Assembly (NCBI RefSeq): GCF_024159265.1
Contig: NZ_JAMYWY010000001.1
Location: 3,844,001 to 3,908,000, forward strand
DNA: 64,000 bases
Source of the DNA: Paenibacillus sp. 1781tsa1
GTDB taxonomy: Bacteria > Bacillota > Bacilli > Paenibacillales > Paenibacillaceae
Reading direction: 5' to 3'
The translations under genes were made by a program, and so were the position numbers. Position 1 is the first letter of the stretch. Each line of letters starts with the position of its first letter. This document shows, one piece after another, positions 47,071 through 56,177 of the stretch. The notes below the pieces were generated by a model that saw nothing but the letters and a program-made list of their open reading frames with translations, was not told the DNA's origin and searched no databases.

Positions 47071-48087
47071 ATGATTACCATTTACGATATTGCCAAAAAA
47101 GCCAACGTCTCCGCCATGACGGTCTCCAAGGTCATTAACCATACAGGCCGCATAAGTTCCGCGACACGCGAACGTGTGCAACAGGTGATCGACGAACTTG
47201 GCTACATCCCGAACTCCAATGCACGCAGCCTTGTGCTTCAGCGAACCCAGATGCTCTCGCTGCTTATTACCGATATTACCAACCCTTTTTATACAACACT
47301 CGCCCGTGGTGCTGAAGATGCAGCCCATCTTCGTGGGTACCGTCTTTTATTCGGCAATAGTGACGAGGATTACAATAAGGAAAAGGATTACGTAGATGCG
47401 ATTCTGTCTACTCGTGTGGATGGTGTACTCTTTGCCCCGGCGGGAGATCGTTCTCTAGCTCATCTGAAACAGTTGCAGGAACGTCACATACCGTTTGTCT
47501 TTCTGGACCGAACCGTCCCTGGTATTACGTCAGATATCATTGCCGGAGATAGCCGGGAAGGTGCAATTGAGCTAATCCGTTATCTGGTGCAATTGGGGCA
47601 CCGGCGCATTGCTCTGGTCAATGGTTCTTCCGAGGTTTCTACCGCCAGACTGCGGGAGGAAGGTTATATAGAGGGTATCCGTGAGGCCGGAGCTGAGATC
47701 GATCCCGAGCTTGTGCTGCGAACCGGGTACCGGAATTTCACCGATGAAGAGGGACTGGATCGACTACTCTCACAACGGGAGCAACCAACAGCCATTTTTG
47801 CAGCCAACAACATGCTGGCGATTGGGGTCATTCGGCTTTTGCGCAAACGAGGACTGCGTGTACCAGAAGACATTTCCGTTGTGTGTTTCGACGATCTGGA
47901 TCTGGCTTCTGCTTTTGATCCTTTTCTGACCGTAGCTGCACAGCCAGCATATGACTTTGGGTTTCAGGGCGTACAAATGCTGATTGACCGAATTGAGGGC
48001 ATGGCCCCTTCCGAAGCCCAAACCGTCATTCTACCATCAGAACTGCGCATACGGGCTTCAGCTACTGCTCCACGTGAGCAAAAATAG
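47071..48087 (+). CDS. LacI-family regulator of the fucose operon
   Basis: About 338 residues. The N-terminal DNA-binding region ITIYDIAKKANVSAMTVSKVINHTGRIS carries the helix-turn-helix and hinge; the rest is a periplasmic-binding-type sensor domain (SLLITDITNPFYTTLARG, VCFDDLDLASAFDPFLT). The start at 47071 follows AAAGG; the longer frame from 46996 would cross the promoter. It is divergent from fucI and is the likely local repressor. Confidence 0.93.
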   Translation: MITIYDIAKKANVSAMTVSKVINHTGRISSATRERVQQVIDELGYIPNSNARSLVLQRTQMLSLLITDITNPFYTTLARGAEDAAHLRGYRLLFGNSDEDYNKEKDYVDAILSTRVDGVLFAPAGDRSLAHLKQLQERHIPFVFLDRTVPGITSDIIAGDSREGAIELIRYLVQLGHRRIALVNGSSEVSTARLREEGYIEGIREAGAEIDPELVLRTGYRNFTDEEGLDRLLSQREQPTAIFAANNMLAIGVIRLLRKRGLRVPEDISVVCFDDLDLASAFDPFLTVAAQPAYDFGFQGVQMLIDRIEGMAPSEAQTVILPSELRIRASATAPREQK

Positions 48088-48183
48088 AGTTAAGCACCAG
48101 AGTTGACTAAATATTATCGTGTAAATGATTAGTCCCACCTATCTGGATTAGCTCCCGTTCAAATTCGAAAAATGTACAACATG

Positions 48184-48224
48184 AACAGGGTGCACCGGAG
48201 ATTACGCTCTGGTTGCACCCTGTT
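48184..48224. terminator. Terminator between the LacI and epimerase genes
   Basis: AACAGGGTGCACCGGAG and CTCTGGTTGCACCCTGTT pair with one mismatch and a bulge; usable in both directions for these convergent genes. Confidence 0.75.
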
Positions 48225-48317
48225 TGATGTTCATACGTTGGAATGACCCAATTCGTCCGAACTGGTTGGTTCGTCAGGTTCATTCAGTTTCATTTTGGTT
48301 CCATCCAAGCCGATATT

Positions 48318-49211
48318 CTACCGCTCCGATTGTAATGCGAGAGCGACCTCACGAACGAGTCCTGGGAACCAATCCATTAGAGGTTCGAACGTATATCCAG
48401 CTTGTTCTGCCTTGGTCATGTCCATCGTCCATGATTGCTCAATTCCGAAGGGTGACATGTCCTCTTTCACCGTTTCTGTGAGGATCTGGGACTGCATGCC
48501 CGTGACCGTCTCAATAAGATGTATCATGGCTGACAGTGTAATCGCACCCTTGGAAGCTGCATTCACCGGACCGGTAATGGACGAATGTCCAAGCCAAGCG
48601 AGGAATCTTGCCGCTTCGGTGGAATTGATAAATCCAATCTCCGCATCCGGATTTGGCATGCCAATCGGTTTTCCTTTTTGCACATGTTCAATATGAAAAT
48701 GAAGTCTTCTCGTATAATCATCAATTCCGAGTACAATTGGAATACGCATCGCTACAACTGGGAAATCCGCTTCCTGGAAAAACACAGCTTCTGCAAGCCG
48801 TTTACCTTCTCCGTACGAAAAATCCTCCGCACTCCCATACTGTAACGGATATGTATACGGGTCAAAATCCGTTTCCTTAAATCCAGGTCTGGGATCACCG
48901 TACACCGAGAGTGTGGATGTCAAAACGTATCTTTTGGTTCGCCCAGCGAATGCCTCGCATGCCGATTTCGCCGCATCTGGGGAATAACAGATATTGTCGT
49001 ACACGACATCCCACATGTCTGTCTGCGCAACCTCTGCCAGAGATTCCGGGTTTTCACGATCCATCTTGATCCGGTTCACTTCGGGTCCGAAGTCAACATC
49101 TGTTTTACCACGAGTGGCGACTGTGATCTGCGACTTCCCTTCCCACAGTAAGTGATCCACGAGACGTTTGCCAAAAAAGCGTGTACCCCCAAGTATAAGG
49201 ACTTTATTCAT
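48318..49211 (-). CDS. NAD-dependent epimerase/dehydratase family protein
   Basis: A 297-residue extended SDR. The cofactor motif LILGGTRFFGKRL is at the N-terminus, and STLSVYGDP (about residues 98-106) with YGEGKRLAE (about 133-141) give the Tyr/Lys site in modified form. It likely acts on a nucleotide sugar or similar, but the substrate is not readable. It is the last gene of a three-gene group with a methyltransferase and an oxidoreductase. AGGAGG precedes ATG 49211. Confidence 0.85.
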   Translation of the reverse strand: MNKVLILGGTRFFGKRLVDHLLWEGKSQITVATRGKTDVDFGPEVNRIKMDRENPESLAEVAQTDMWDVVYDNICYSPDAAKSACEAFAGRTKRYVLTSTLSVYGDPRPGFKETDFDPYTYPLQYGSAEDFSYGEGKRLAEAVFFQEADFPVVAMRIPIVLGIDDYTRRLHFHIEHVQKGKPIGMPNPDAEIGFINSTEAARFLAWLGHSSITGPVNAASKGAITLSAMIHLIETVTGMQSQILTETVKEDMSPFGIEQSWTMDMTKAEQAGYTFEPLMDWFPGLVREVALALQSER

Positions 49212-49232
49212 CCGAAAAACCTCCTATCTTGT

Positions 49233-49994
49233 TCAATTATGTTTAACAATGTGAAGCATGGTGTGAGCATTCCTTTGAAACTCATATGAAGTTAGTTCTT
49301 CGGAAACGGCGTATCCACGCTGTTCGAGTATTAATTTTAATTCATCCATGTGCTTGTAACGTTCGCCAGACAGATCCACTGTTGGGAAAATGCGAACCTC
49401 TCGTTTGCTCACACGCAGCAGCTCCATTACGGTTGCAACATGAAAATCAACATGCAATCGATCCGCATACGTAAAAAGAAAATGGGCGGATAACGTCAGA
49501 TCGAATTGTTCATCGGCAAAAGGAAGATCTGGGAGCACCGATGCTACGTAACGGTCAGGGAACATTCTCATATCTGCGATGCAATCTGTGATGGCACGAG
49601 TTCGCTCTTCCTTTAACCCCTGGATTGATCCAAATTGATCCCACACATATATGTCTTGCACGGGTACCATCTGTTTCATCGTATGCTCAATGTCCTGATA
49701 TCCCTTTACTTCAAGCTCGTCGATCCCGTATTCGTAGGCAATATCCACCGCTATAGGGTCTGCACCCAACTTGCGCGCCTGACTGCTGAACGAACATGCT
49801 CCGCCGGGACAATCCAGAATCGACTTGCCAGTAATCTCCTCTACCGTTAAGTTGAACATCTTCATATATTCCTCGAAGGTTCTTCCTATGAAAACAATCT
49901 GTGACAGTTCCAATCCACCAGAATCATTGACACGGTTATCTTCTCTGCTGTTCTTCTGATCATCTCTATTGTTGCTCTGCTCATCTCTGCTCAT
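49233..49994 (-). CDS. Class I SAM-dependent methyltransferase
   Basis: A 253-residue protein. Motif I is ILDCPGGACSF (about residues 59-69) followed by VDIAYEYG; SAHFLFTYADRLHVDFH is a later family block. The first 25 residues are a low-complexity tail of repeated Arg-Asp-Asp-Gln-Asn units and look disordered. The substrate is unknown. It is separated by 21 and 29 bases from the genes on either side, so the three form one operon. Confidence 0.85.
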   Translation of the reverse strand: MSRDEQSNNRDDQKNSREDNRVNDSGGLELSQIVFIGRTFEEYMKMFNLTVEEITGKSILDCPGGACSFSSQARKLGADPIAVDIAYEYGIDELEVKGYQDIEHTMKQMVPVQDIYVWDQFGSIQGLKEERTRAITDCIADMRMFPDRYVASVLPDLPFADEQFDLTLSAHFLFTYADRLHVDFHVATVMELLRVSKREVRIFPTVDLSGERYKHMDELKLILEQRGYAVSEELTSYEFQRNAHTMLHIVKHN

Positions 49995-50023
49995 CTCGTC
50001 TCAGCTACCTTTCCGTTTTGGAA

Positions 50024-51004
50024 TCAATCGTTAGGGAACACAAGCCCGATCTGCTTCCGAATCTGATCCATGACCTGCATCGTAACATAAGAACGTTCAT
50101 ACGTGTTCATGTCGGATTCCTTTTTGCCTTCCTGAACCAGATTCACGAACTCCTCCACTTCATAATACATCGCCGGATGGTTTTTTTCGACTGTGAGTTG
50201 CTCCACCGTACCGTCATTGTATCGTATCTCTGCATGTTCTGGTGAACCGATCTTGTCAATGATGATGCTGCCCAGTTCCCCCATAATCTCGCTTGGTAGA
50301 TGAGAGTTGGAGATTTTGGAGTATGTAACGACCGCATCCATCCCATCATAATCCAGTAGCACGCTGCCCTGTCCATCCACCCCAGATTCCAGCATCATCG
50401 CTTGGGACTGAACACGGTTAGGTGCACCAAACAATGTAATCAATGGGTAGAGACAATATACACCGAGATCCATTAACGCGCCATTGGCGAGTTCAGGCTT
50501 GAACGCGTTCAGGACAATCCCTTCTTTGTACTTGTCGTAACGCGAAGAATACTGAGAGTATCCTGCTACGTATTTGCGGACAGGACCGATTTTATGCAGG
50601 TTTTCCTGCACCATTTTGAACTGGGGAACAAGAGTAGATTTCATCGCTTCCATGAGCAGAACCTGATGTTCTTGTGCTGTATCGATCAACCTCCGAACTT
50701 CGGCGCTATTTGCAGCCAGAGGTTTCTCGCACAATACATGTTTACCGTTTCTCAGATAAAGTTCAGCCTGCTCCGCATGAACCGTATTCGGTGTTGCGAT
50801 ATAGACTGCATCGATCACATCACTTGCCGCCAACTCTTCCAGATCGGTGAATCGATGTTCAACATCATATTTATCTGCAAATGCATTAGCCTTTTCTTCA
50901 GTTCTTGAATACACGGCGGTTAATTTGAATCCTTCAACCTGTGCTGCGGCTTCAAGAAGCCTTTCTGTAATCCAGTTGGTACCCACTACGCCAAAACGAA
51001 CCAT
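50024..51004 (-). CDS. Gfo/Idh/MocA family oxidoreductase
   Basis: A 326-residue NAD(P)-dependent oxidoreductase. The Rossmann motif reads VVGTNWITERL, and the dinucleotide/substrate site has the characteristic CEKPLAANSAEV (about residues 92-103). The C-terminal alpha/beta domain binds a sugar or cyclitol of unknown identity. First gene of the group with the methyltransferase and epimerase. AAAGAGGTAGG precedes ATG 51004. Confidence 0.88.
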   Translation of the reverse strand: MVRFGVVGTNWITERLLEAAAQVEGFKLTAVYSRTEEKANAFADKYDVEHRFTDLEELAASDVIDAVYIATPNTVHAEQAELYLRNGKHVLCEKPLAANSAEVRRLIDTAQEHQVLLMEAMKSTLVPQFKMVQENLHKIGPVRKYVAGYSQYSSRYDKYKEGIVLNAFKPELANGALMDLGVYCLYPLITLFGAPNRVQSQAMMLESGVDGQGSVLLDYDGMDAVVTYSKISNSHLPSEIMGELGSIIIDKIGSPEHAEIRYNDGTVEQLTVEKNHPAMYYEVEEFVNLVQEGKKESDMNTYERSYVTMQVMDQIRKQIGLVFPND

Positions 51005-51046
51005 GCCTACCTACCTCTTTCATCTATAAATTTCATTTGAGTTCTA

Positions 51047-51235
51047 TATGAATCCAACTAAAGTATCTACACTTACCACTCCGATGACAGAATAACCTTC
51101 CGATCGCTGTTATCCCCAGATTTTTTTTAATTCCCTTCTTCAAAGGGAAAATCCGGGGATAAAGGCGAACGCTTCGCTTCTTCACGTTATTTCTGTCCTC
51201 TTCGTTCTCGTGTAGAAAGTTTAGTTGAACCTATA
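51047..51235 (+). mobile_element. MITE-like repeat family B, copy 2 (complete)
   Basis: A 189-base element with imperfect inverted ends (51047-51072 and 51210-51235, sharing CAACTAAA and TCTACAC). The centre forms a hairpin with arms TTATCCCCAGATTTT (51110-51124) and AAAATCCGGGGATAA (51148-51162). It shares its core with 23923-24012 and its left half with 52792-52857. It encodes no protein. Confidence 0.75.
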
Positions 51236-51386
51236 TAACCTGTAATACCATCCTATATATTGTAGCTCATATTTCGTTCAGATTGAAGGAAGGTACTGTA
51301 TCCCAGATATTGATATCTTGCTTTTTAAGTTAAAACTTCGTCAATCCCTTCGAATCAAGGGTATAATTAGAGATGAGGTGAGCACC

Positions 51387-51971
51387 ATGGAAAGTCCAGA
51401 TCAAGATCGCATACTGCCCAAATCGATAGATGAAAAATACTGGCATGCCATCATCCACAACGATAATTCTTATGATGGAACTTTCTTTTACGGCGTGCAG
51501 ACAACGGGTATTTTCTGCCGCCCCTCTTGTAAGTCAAGAGCACCCAAAGCTGAAAATGTGCTGATATTTCAACGTGTTGAAGAAGCGTTGGCACGAGAGT
51601 TCAGACCCTGCAAACGTTGCAAACCTACAGGCGAGCGGGTACCTGATCAGGAGTGGATATATGGGATCACCGATTACATTGAACATCATTACGCCGAACC
51701 TCTAACCTTGGATGTCCTTGCCACTGTAAGTCATGGCAGTCCTTATCATCTGCATCGTGTGTTCAAGCGGATTACAGGCCGCACACCGGTTCAATATATT
51801 CAGGAAAAACGAATCACCGAAGCCCGAAAGTTGCTTGAACTTACCAGACTTACTGTCACGGATATTGGACGCCATGTCGGTATACCTAACTCAGCTTATT
51901 TCATTACTGTATTTCGCAAACACACAGGTCTTACACCTGCACACTATCGCGAAAGGTATGACAACTCATGA
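51387..51971 (+). CDS. adaA: AdaA-type DNA methylphosphotriester methyltransferase and AraC activator
   Basis: About 194 residues. The N-terminal Ada zinc domain has its four cysteines in FCRPSC and CKRCKP; the first accepts a methyl group from DNA methylphosphotriesters. The C-terminal AraC domain (LATVSHGSPYHLHRVFKRITGRTP and the final HYRERY) then activates transcription. GAGGTGA sets the start at 51387. Its stop overlaps the start of the radical SAM gene (ATGA, 51968-51971), in the place usually taken by an alkyltransferase. Confidence 0.94.
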   Translation: MESPDQDRILPKSIDEKYWHAIIHNDNSYDGTFFYGVQTTGIFCRPSCKSRAPKAENVLIFQRVEEALAREFRPCKRCKPTGERVPDQEWIYGITDYIEHHYAEPLTLDVLATVSHGSPYHLHRVFKRITGRTPVQYIQEKRITEARKLLELTRLTVTDIGRHVGIPNSAYFITVFRKHTGLTPAHYRERYDNS

Positions 51972-52786
51972 AAACCAACCTTTCTTACAAAGTACCCAAA
52001 ACGTTACTGAACAAAGGAACAGGATTCCTTAATGGATATACACATACGTTGAATCCTTACACAGGCTGCGCCTTCGGTTGTTCCTATTGTTATGTCAGAC
52101 AGATGCCAGTCTCTTTATTTCGCCAAGAGGATTGGGGGAGCTGGGTTGATGTGAAACAGGAGGCCTCCCGAGTGTTCGCCAAAGAATTGCAGCGTGCCCT
52201 GGCGAAAGGCAAAGTCACGCTGTTCATGTCATCCAGTACAGACCCGTATCAACCCGCTGAGTACAAGGAGTGTATCACGCGTTCATTGCTTGAAACGATG
52301 GTACAGTATCCGCCCGATTTTGTATTGGTCCAAACCCGCAGTCCACTCGTTACACGGGATATAGATCTGCTACTACAGTTAGGTGACCGGGTTCGGGTCA
52401 GTATGACTGTGGAGACGGATCTGGACGATATGCGCAAACATTTCAGTCCTTCCGCTCCACCGATTGCAGGCCGATTACGTGCATTGGAACAGTTGCGGGA
52501 TGCCGGAATACCAACACAGGTTGCGATTGCTCCCGTATTACCCAGCAGTGAACAGTTTGCAGCCATCTTGAGACCTCTGGTTGGGCGCGTATGCATTGAC
52601 GATTATTTCATGGGCGATGGAAGTGAGGGCAAGCGCACCCGGCGACTCGGCATGGAGTCGCTCTACCAGCAAGTGGGGATGGAGCACTGGTATCATCCAG
52701 ATGCATATCAGACTGTTGTTCAGCGGATGAAAGACTATTTTGCCGAAGATGAGATCTGGATTAGTCAGGCGGGATTTGAGCCATAA
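51968..52786 (+). CDS. SPL-family radical SAM protein
   Basis: A 272-residue protein with the radical SAM cluster motif CAFGCSYC (Cys34, Cys38, Cys41) followed by SSSTDPYQPAEYK, as in the COG1533 group that includes spore photoproduct lyase. It is shorter than SplB (about 340 residues) and its C-terminus differs, so it is probably not a true photoproduct lyase. Translational coupling to adaA places it in an alkylation-response operon. Its substrate is unknown. Confidence 0.85.
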   Translation: MKTNLSYKVPKTLLNKGTGFLNGYTHTLNPYTGCAFGCSYCYVRQMPVSLFRQEDWGSWVDVKQEASRVFAKELQRALAKGKVTLFMSSSTDPYQPAEYKECITRSLLETMVQYPPDFVLVQTRSPLVTRDIDLLLQLGDRVRVSMTVETDLDDMRKHFSPSAPPIAGRLRALEQLRDAGIPTQVAIAPVLPSSEQFAAILRPLVGRVCIDDYFMGDGSEGKRTRRLGMESLYQQVGMEHWYHPDAYQTVVQRMKDYFAEDEIWISQAGFEP

Positions 52787-52791
52787 ATGAC

Positions 52792-52857
52792 TATATAAGT
52801 TGAACCAAAGAATATTTACACTGGACACTTCGATGACAGAACAACCTTCCGATCGCC
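52792..52857 (+). repeat. Repeat family B, copy 3 (5' fragment)
   Basis: About 66 bases that match the left part of copy 2 in the same orientation. GATGACAGAACAACCTTCCG is nearly identical to the copy 2 text. Together with copy 2 it flanks the adaA-radical SAM operon. Confidence 0.7.
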
Positions 52858-52865
52858 CAATAACA

Positions 52866-52903
52866 AATAACCCCTTTCCTGGTTTGGAGGAAAAGGGGCT
52901 ATT
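52866..52903. terminator. Hairpin between convergent genes
   Basis: AATAACCCCTTTCCT and AGGAAAAGGGGCTATT pair with one bulge and one mismatch; T-rich on the minus-strand side. Confidence 0.6.
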
Positions 52904-52942
52904 CGTCATAAGGTAAACCTTACGTCAACCTTAATAGTTATC

Positions 52943-54049
52943 TTACTTATCCAATGTGTATAATGGCAGATCCACCGGCAATGCAGCCGGGCGCTGACAC
53001 GAGCTTTTCATCTGGTAAAACGTCTGCTCATCTGATGAATCATGGAATGCCCACATGGCCTCAAGTACGTGGTATGCCAGTTCCCCACTCGCCCGATGTG
53101 CACGTCCGCTATGAGCTGCATAGGCCATATCTGCCACACCAATGCCGCGAGTATTTTCCTGATATCCTGGGAGAAGCGGAACTTCCGTCCATTCCTGTTC
53201 ACCCAGCAAGCGATAACGAACCGGACCACCGAAGGTGTTGGGATCAGGTACCTGCAATGTGCCATGCGTGCCATATATCTCAATCGGTGGCAGTGCACTT
53301 CCGCCAAATACGTCAAAGCTCGTAATCAGCGTGCCAATGGCTCCCTGTTCAAACTGCAACAGACCCGTAACGTGAGTTGGAATTTCGACAGGAACCACTT
53401 GGCCTCTCTTTTTCTCACTCGTAATCGTCCGTTCTTCCATGGCTTTACCTGTCATGCCCGCAATGGACTTGATCGGTCCCATCAGTTGAACCAATGCCGT
53501 GAGGTAGTACGGACCCATGTCAAACATTGGCCCACCGCCTGATGCGTAATAAAACTCCGGATCTGGGTGCCAGTGTTCATGACCACGGCTCATCATAAAT
53601 GCGGTCGCCGCCACCGGCTTGCCGATCACTCCTTCCTCCACCAATTGAAGTGAAGTCTGGATGCCTGATCCAAAGAACGTCTCTGGTGCGCAGCCCACGA
53701 GCAGTCTTTTACGCTTCGCTGTTTCGAGCACAGCCTGACCTTCCTCACGGGTAACTGCAAGCGGTTTTTCCACATATACATGTTTGCCTGATTCGAGGGC
53801 CCGCAAGCATACATCCGCATGAACGGAAGGAATCGTCAGGTTGATGATCAGCTCAATCTCGGGATCAGCCAAGATTTCATCCACGCTGTATACGTTTGGC
53901 ACGTTATAGGCTGCAGCCTGCTCCTCTGCACGTTTCCGATCAAGATCCGCAACAGCAACAAGTTCCAGCACCTCGAACCGGTGACAGTTTTCCATATAAA
54001 TACCGCTGATTTTACCGCAGCCAATAATGCCTACTTTCATTGTTTTCAT
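52943..54049 (-). CDS. Gfo/Idh/MocA family oxidoreductase
   Basis: A 368-residue enzyme. Rossmann motif VGIIGCGKISGIYMEN at the start, then VEKPLAVTREEGQ (about residues 95-107) with the catalytic Lys, and a C-terminal sensor-like domain with GGGPMFDMGPYYLTALV. It belongs with ThuA and a second oxidoreductase under the LacI gene at 56178. It likely oxidises a disaccharide or sugar derivative; the substrate is unknown. Confidence 0.88.
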   Translation of the reverse strand: MKTMKVGIIGCGKISGIYMENCHRFEVLELVAVADLDRKRAEEQAAAYNVPNVYSVDEILADPEIELIINLTIPSVHADVCLRALESGKHVYVEKPLAVTREEGQAVLETAKRKRLLVGCAPETFFGSGIQTSLQLVEEGVIGKPVAATAFMMSRGHEHWHPDPEFYYASGGGPMFDMGPYYLTALVQLMGPIKSIAGMTGKAMEERTITSEKKRGQVVPVEIPTHVTGLLQFEQGAIGTLITSFDVFGGSALPPIEIYGTHGTLQVPDPNTFGGPVRYRLLGEQEWTEVPLLPGYQENTRGIGVADMAYAAHSGRAHRASGELAYHVLEAMWAFHDSSDEQTFYQMKSSCQRPAALPVDLPLYTLDK

Positions 54050-54145
54050 GCCTGGGGCTCCCTTCGCCGTGGATCAGAAATGGTTTATCCTTTGAGGATG
54101 AATGGTTGACACTGAAGTTACGTTTACGTTCAAACTACAATCTCA

Positions 54146-54871
54146 TTAGTTCTGGTTGTCCGCCATACCTGTATACACTTCGGTTGCTGCACTTACTCGA
54201 CTCTTGGCAAGCTCTTTGCCTGCTGCTGTCCATTTGAAACCACTGCGCATCATTTCTGTCACAGGTTTCATGTCTACAATGTCTGCGTGGTGTCCCAGGG
54301 AGTTGTAGAATACCCGTCCTGCACCCCAACGTTTCGTCCAGACAACAGGCATATCTACGGGGCCATTCGCCGCATGCGGACCAGTCACCACTGGGAAACG
54401 AGTTGTTGCCAACACTTCCACTGCCGGGTCTACGTGCAGGTAGTACTGTTCGCTTTTCACCTGAAAATCTTCAATATGATCCAGTAACGGGCTAGAACCA
54501 CGCTTCATGTTCACCATATACTCCACACCATCGTTACCTGGATGAGCAACCCATTGTCCACCTGTCATGAACTGCCAGTCTACGTTATTTCGGAAGGCAT
54601 CACACATCCCGCCATGAAGACCAGCCAAGCCCACACCGCTCTGAACAGCCGCTGATACGTTATTGACCAGTTCCTGCTCAATCTGTCCCATTGTCCACAA
54701 GGGTACGATCAAATCCAGACCCATCAACTTCTCTGCATCTGCATAAGACTCCAACGTATTGGAGACTTCAACCTCAAACTGCTCTTCCTTCAATATACGC
54801 TCAAAAATCGCTGCTACCTGCTCCGGTTCATGACCATCCCAGCCGCCCCATACAATCAGTGCTTTACTCAT
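54146..54871 (-). CDS. ThuA domain protein
   Basis: A 241-residue protein with the glutamine-amidotransferase-like ThuA fold (ALIVWGGWDGHEPEQVAAIFERIL opening, GLAGLHGGMCDAF motif with no catalytic Cys triad confirmed). ThuA-like proteins sit in sugar-oxidation clusters with Gfo/Idh enzymes, as in Rhizobium trehalose use. A weak ribosome site precedes ATG 54871. Confidence 0.85.
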   Translation of the reverse strand: MSKALIVWGGWDGHEPEQVAAIFERILKEEQFEVEVSNTLESYADAEKLMGLDLIVPLWTMGQIEQELVNNVSAAVQSGVGLAGLHGGMCDAFRNNVDWQFMTGGQWVAHPGNDGVEYMVNMKRGSSPLLDHIEDFQVKSEQYYLHVDPAVEVLATTRFPVVTGPHAANGPVDMPVVWTKRWGAGRVFYNSLGHHADIVDMKPVTEMMRSGFKWTAAGKELAKSRVSAATEVYTGMADNQN

Positions 54872-54946
54872 CGTTTATTCACTCGCTTTCAACTAGTTTA
54901 GTTGTGCTCAATGCTAATCCTGACTTCCTCCGCCTTGCTTGCTCAC

Positions 54947-56119
54947 TTACATCTCTTCAATTGTCACCCAGCGTCGCTCCGTCACCGAACGTTCTACCGC
55001 TTCCAGTACAGCCTGACAAGCGACCCCATCGTGGAAACTTGGTGATGGTTGTCGTCCTTCAGAGATCGCTGTCACCAGCTCCAACATTTCATGCGTGAAC
55101 GTGTGCTCGAATCCAATTGTATGTCCGGCAGGCCACCAAGCTTCTGAATACTTGTGTGCAGGATCGGTTGCCAGTACACGGCGGAATCCCTGTACGTCCT
55201 CTTCATCCTTTGTAAAATATACTTCCAGTTCGTTCATCCGCTCAAAATCAAACCGTACACTGCCAAGACTGCCGTTAATCTCAAACGAGTTCGTACTGCG
55301 ATGGCCCGCTGCAAAACGTGTAGCCTCGAAGCTGCCAAGCGCACCTCCTGCGAATCGGGCCAGGAACAGCGTCGCGTCGTCAACGGTCACTTCTCCTTTC
55401 GGTGCATCCGCATTTGAACTGCCCTTTGCGCTCAACCCGGTCATCTCGGCTGCAAGTGGTCTTTCTTTGATGAAGGTTTCGCTCATTCCGATGACTTCCT
55501 GGAATTCACCAACAAGGAAACGAGCCAGATCGATTAAGTGCGCGCCTAGATCCCCATGGGAACCGGAGCCAGCCACTTCTTTTTGCAAACGCCATACCAG
55601 CGGGAACGAAGGGTCCATGATCCAGTCCTGAAGGAAAAATGCACGGAAATGATAGATTTTACCCAGTCGTCCGCTCTCCACCAGATCCTTCGCTAATTGC
55701 ACCGCTGGTGAGAAACGATAGTTGAACCCCACCATATGGGCGACTCCAGCATCCTCTGCGGCTTGAAGCATCTCACGCGAATCCGCGAGGGACAGAGCGA
55801 GTGGTTTCTCACAAAACAGGTGCTTGCCCTGACGGGCTGCTTCCAACGCAATTTCCTTGTGGGCATCACTTGGCGCGTTAATATCAATCAGATCGATATC
55901 ATCCCGCTTCACCAGTTCGCGCCAATCGGTTACACTTTCGGACCAGCCGAACTGATTCGCTGCCTCCTGCACTCCCTGCTCGTTACGTCCACAGATCACA
56001 GACATCTCAGGCTGCAGCGGAGCAGACGGGAAAAACATCGGCAGACTGCGATAGGCATTACTGTGGGCCTTCCCCATAAACTTGTATCCAACCATTCCGA
56101 CACGAAGACGATTTGACAT
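54947..56119 (-). CDS. Gfo/Idh/MocA family oxidoreductase
   Basis: About 390 residues: VGMVGYKFMGKAHSNAYR Rossmann start, FCEKPLALSLADS (about 95-107) and a C-terminal GDLGAHLIDLARFLVGE. The strong AAGGAGG site is eight bases before ATG 56119; the 27 upstream codons of the open frame are not used. First enzyme gene after the LacI regulator, 75 bases before ThuA. Confidence 0.9.
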   Translation of the reverse strand: MSNRLRVGMVGYKFMGKAHSNAYRSLPMFFPSAPLQPEMSVICGRNEQGVQEAANQFGWSESVTDWRELVKRDDIDLIDINAPSDAHKEIALEAARQGKHLFCEKPLALSLADSREMLQAAEDAGVAHMVGFNYRFSPAVQLAKDLVESGRLGKIYHFRAFFLQDWIMDPSFPLVWRLQKEVAGSGSHGDLGAHLIDLARFLVGEFQEVIGMSETFIKERPLAAEMTGLSAKGSSNADAPKGEVTVDDATLFLARFAGGALGSFEATRFAAGHRSTNSFEINGSLGSVRFDFERMNELEVYFTKDEEDVQGFRRVLATDPAHKYSEAWWPAGHTIGFEHTFTHEMLELVTAISEGRQPSPSFHDGVACQAVLEAVERSVTERRWVTIEEM

Positions 56120-56177
56120 GGTCATTTCCTCCTTTGGAATTATAAAAAGTCTTTCAATATGTGTACCAACCAATAAA

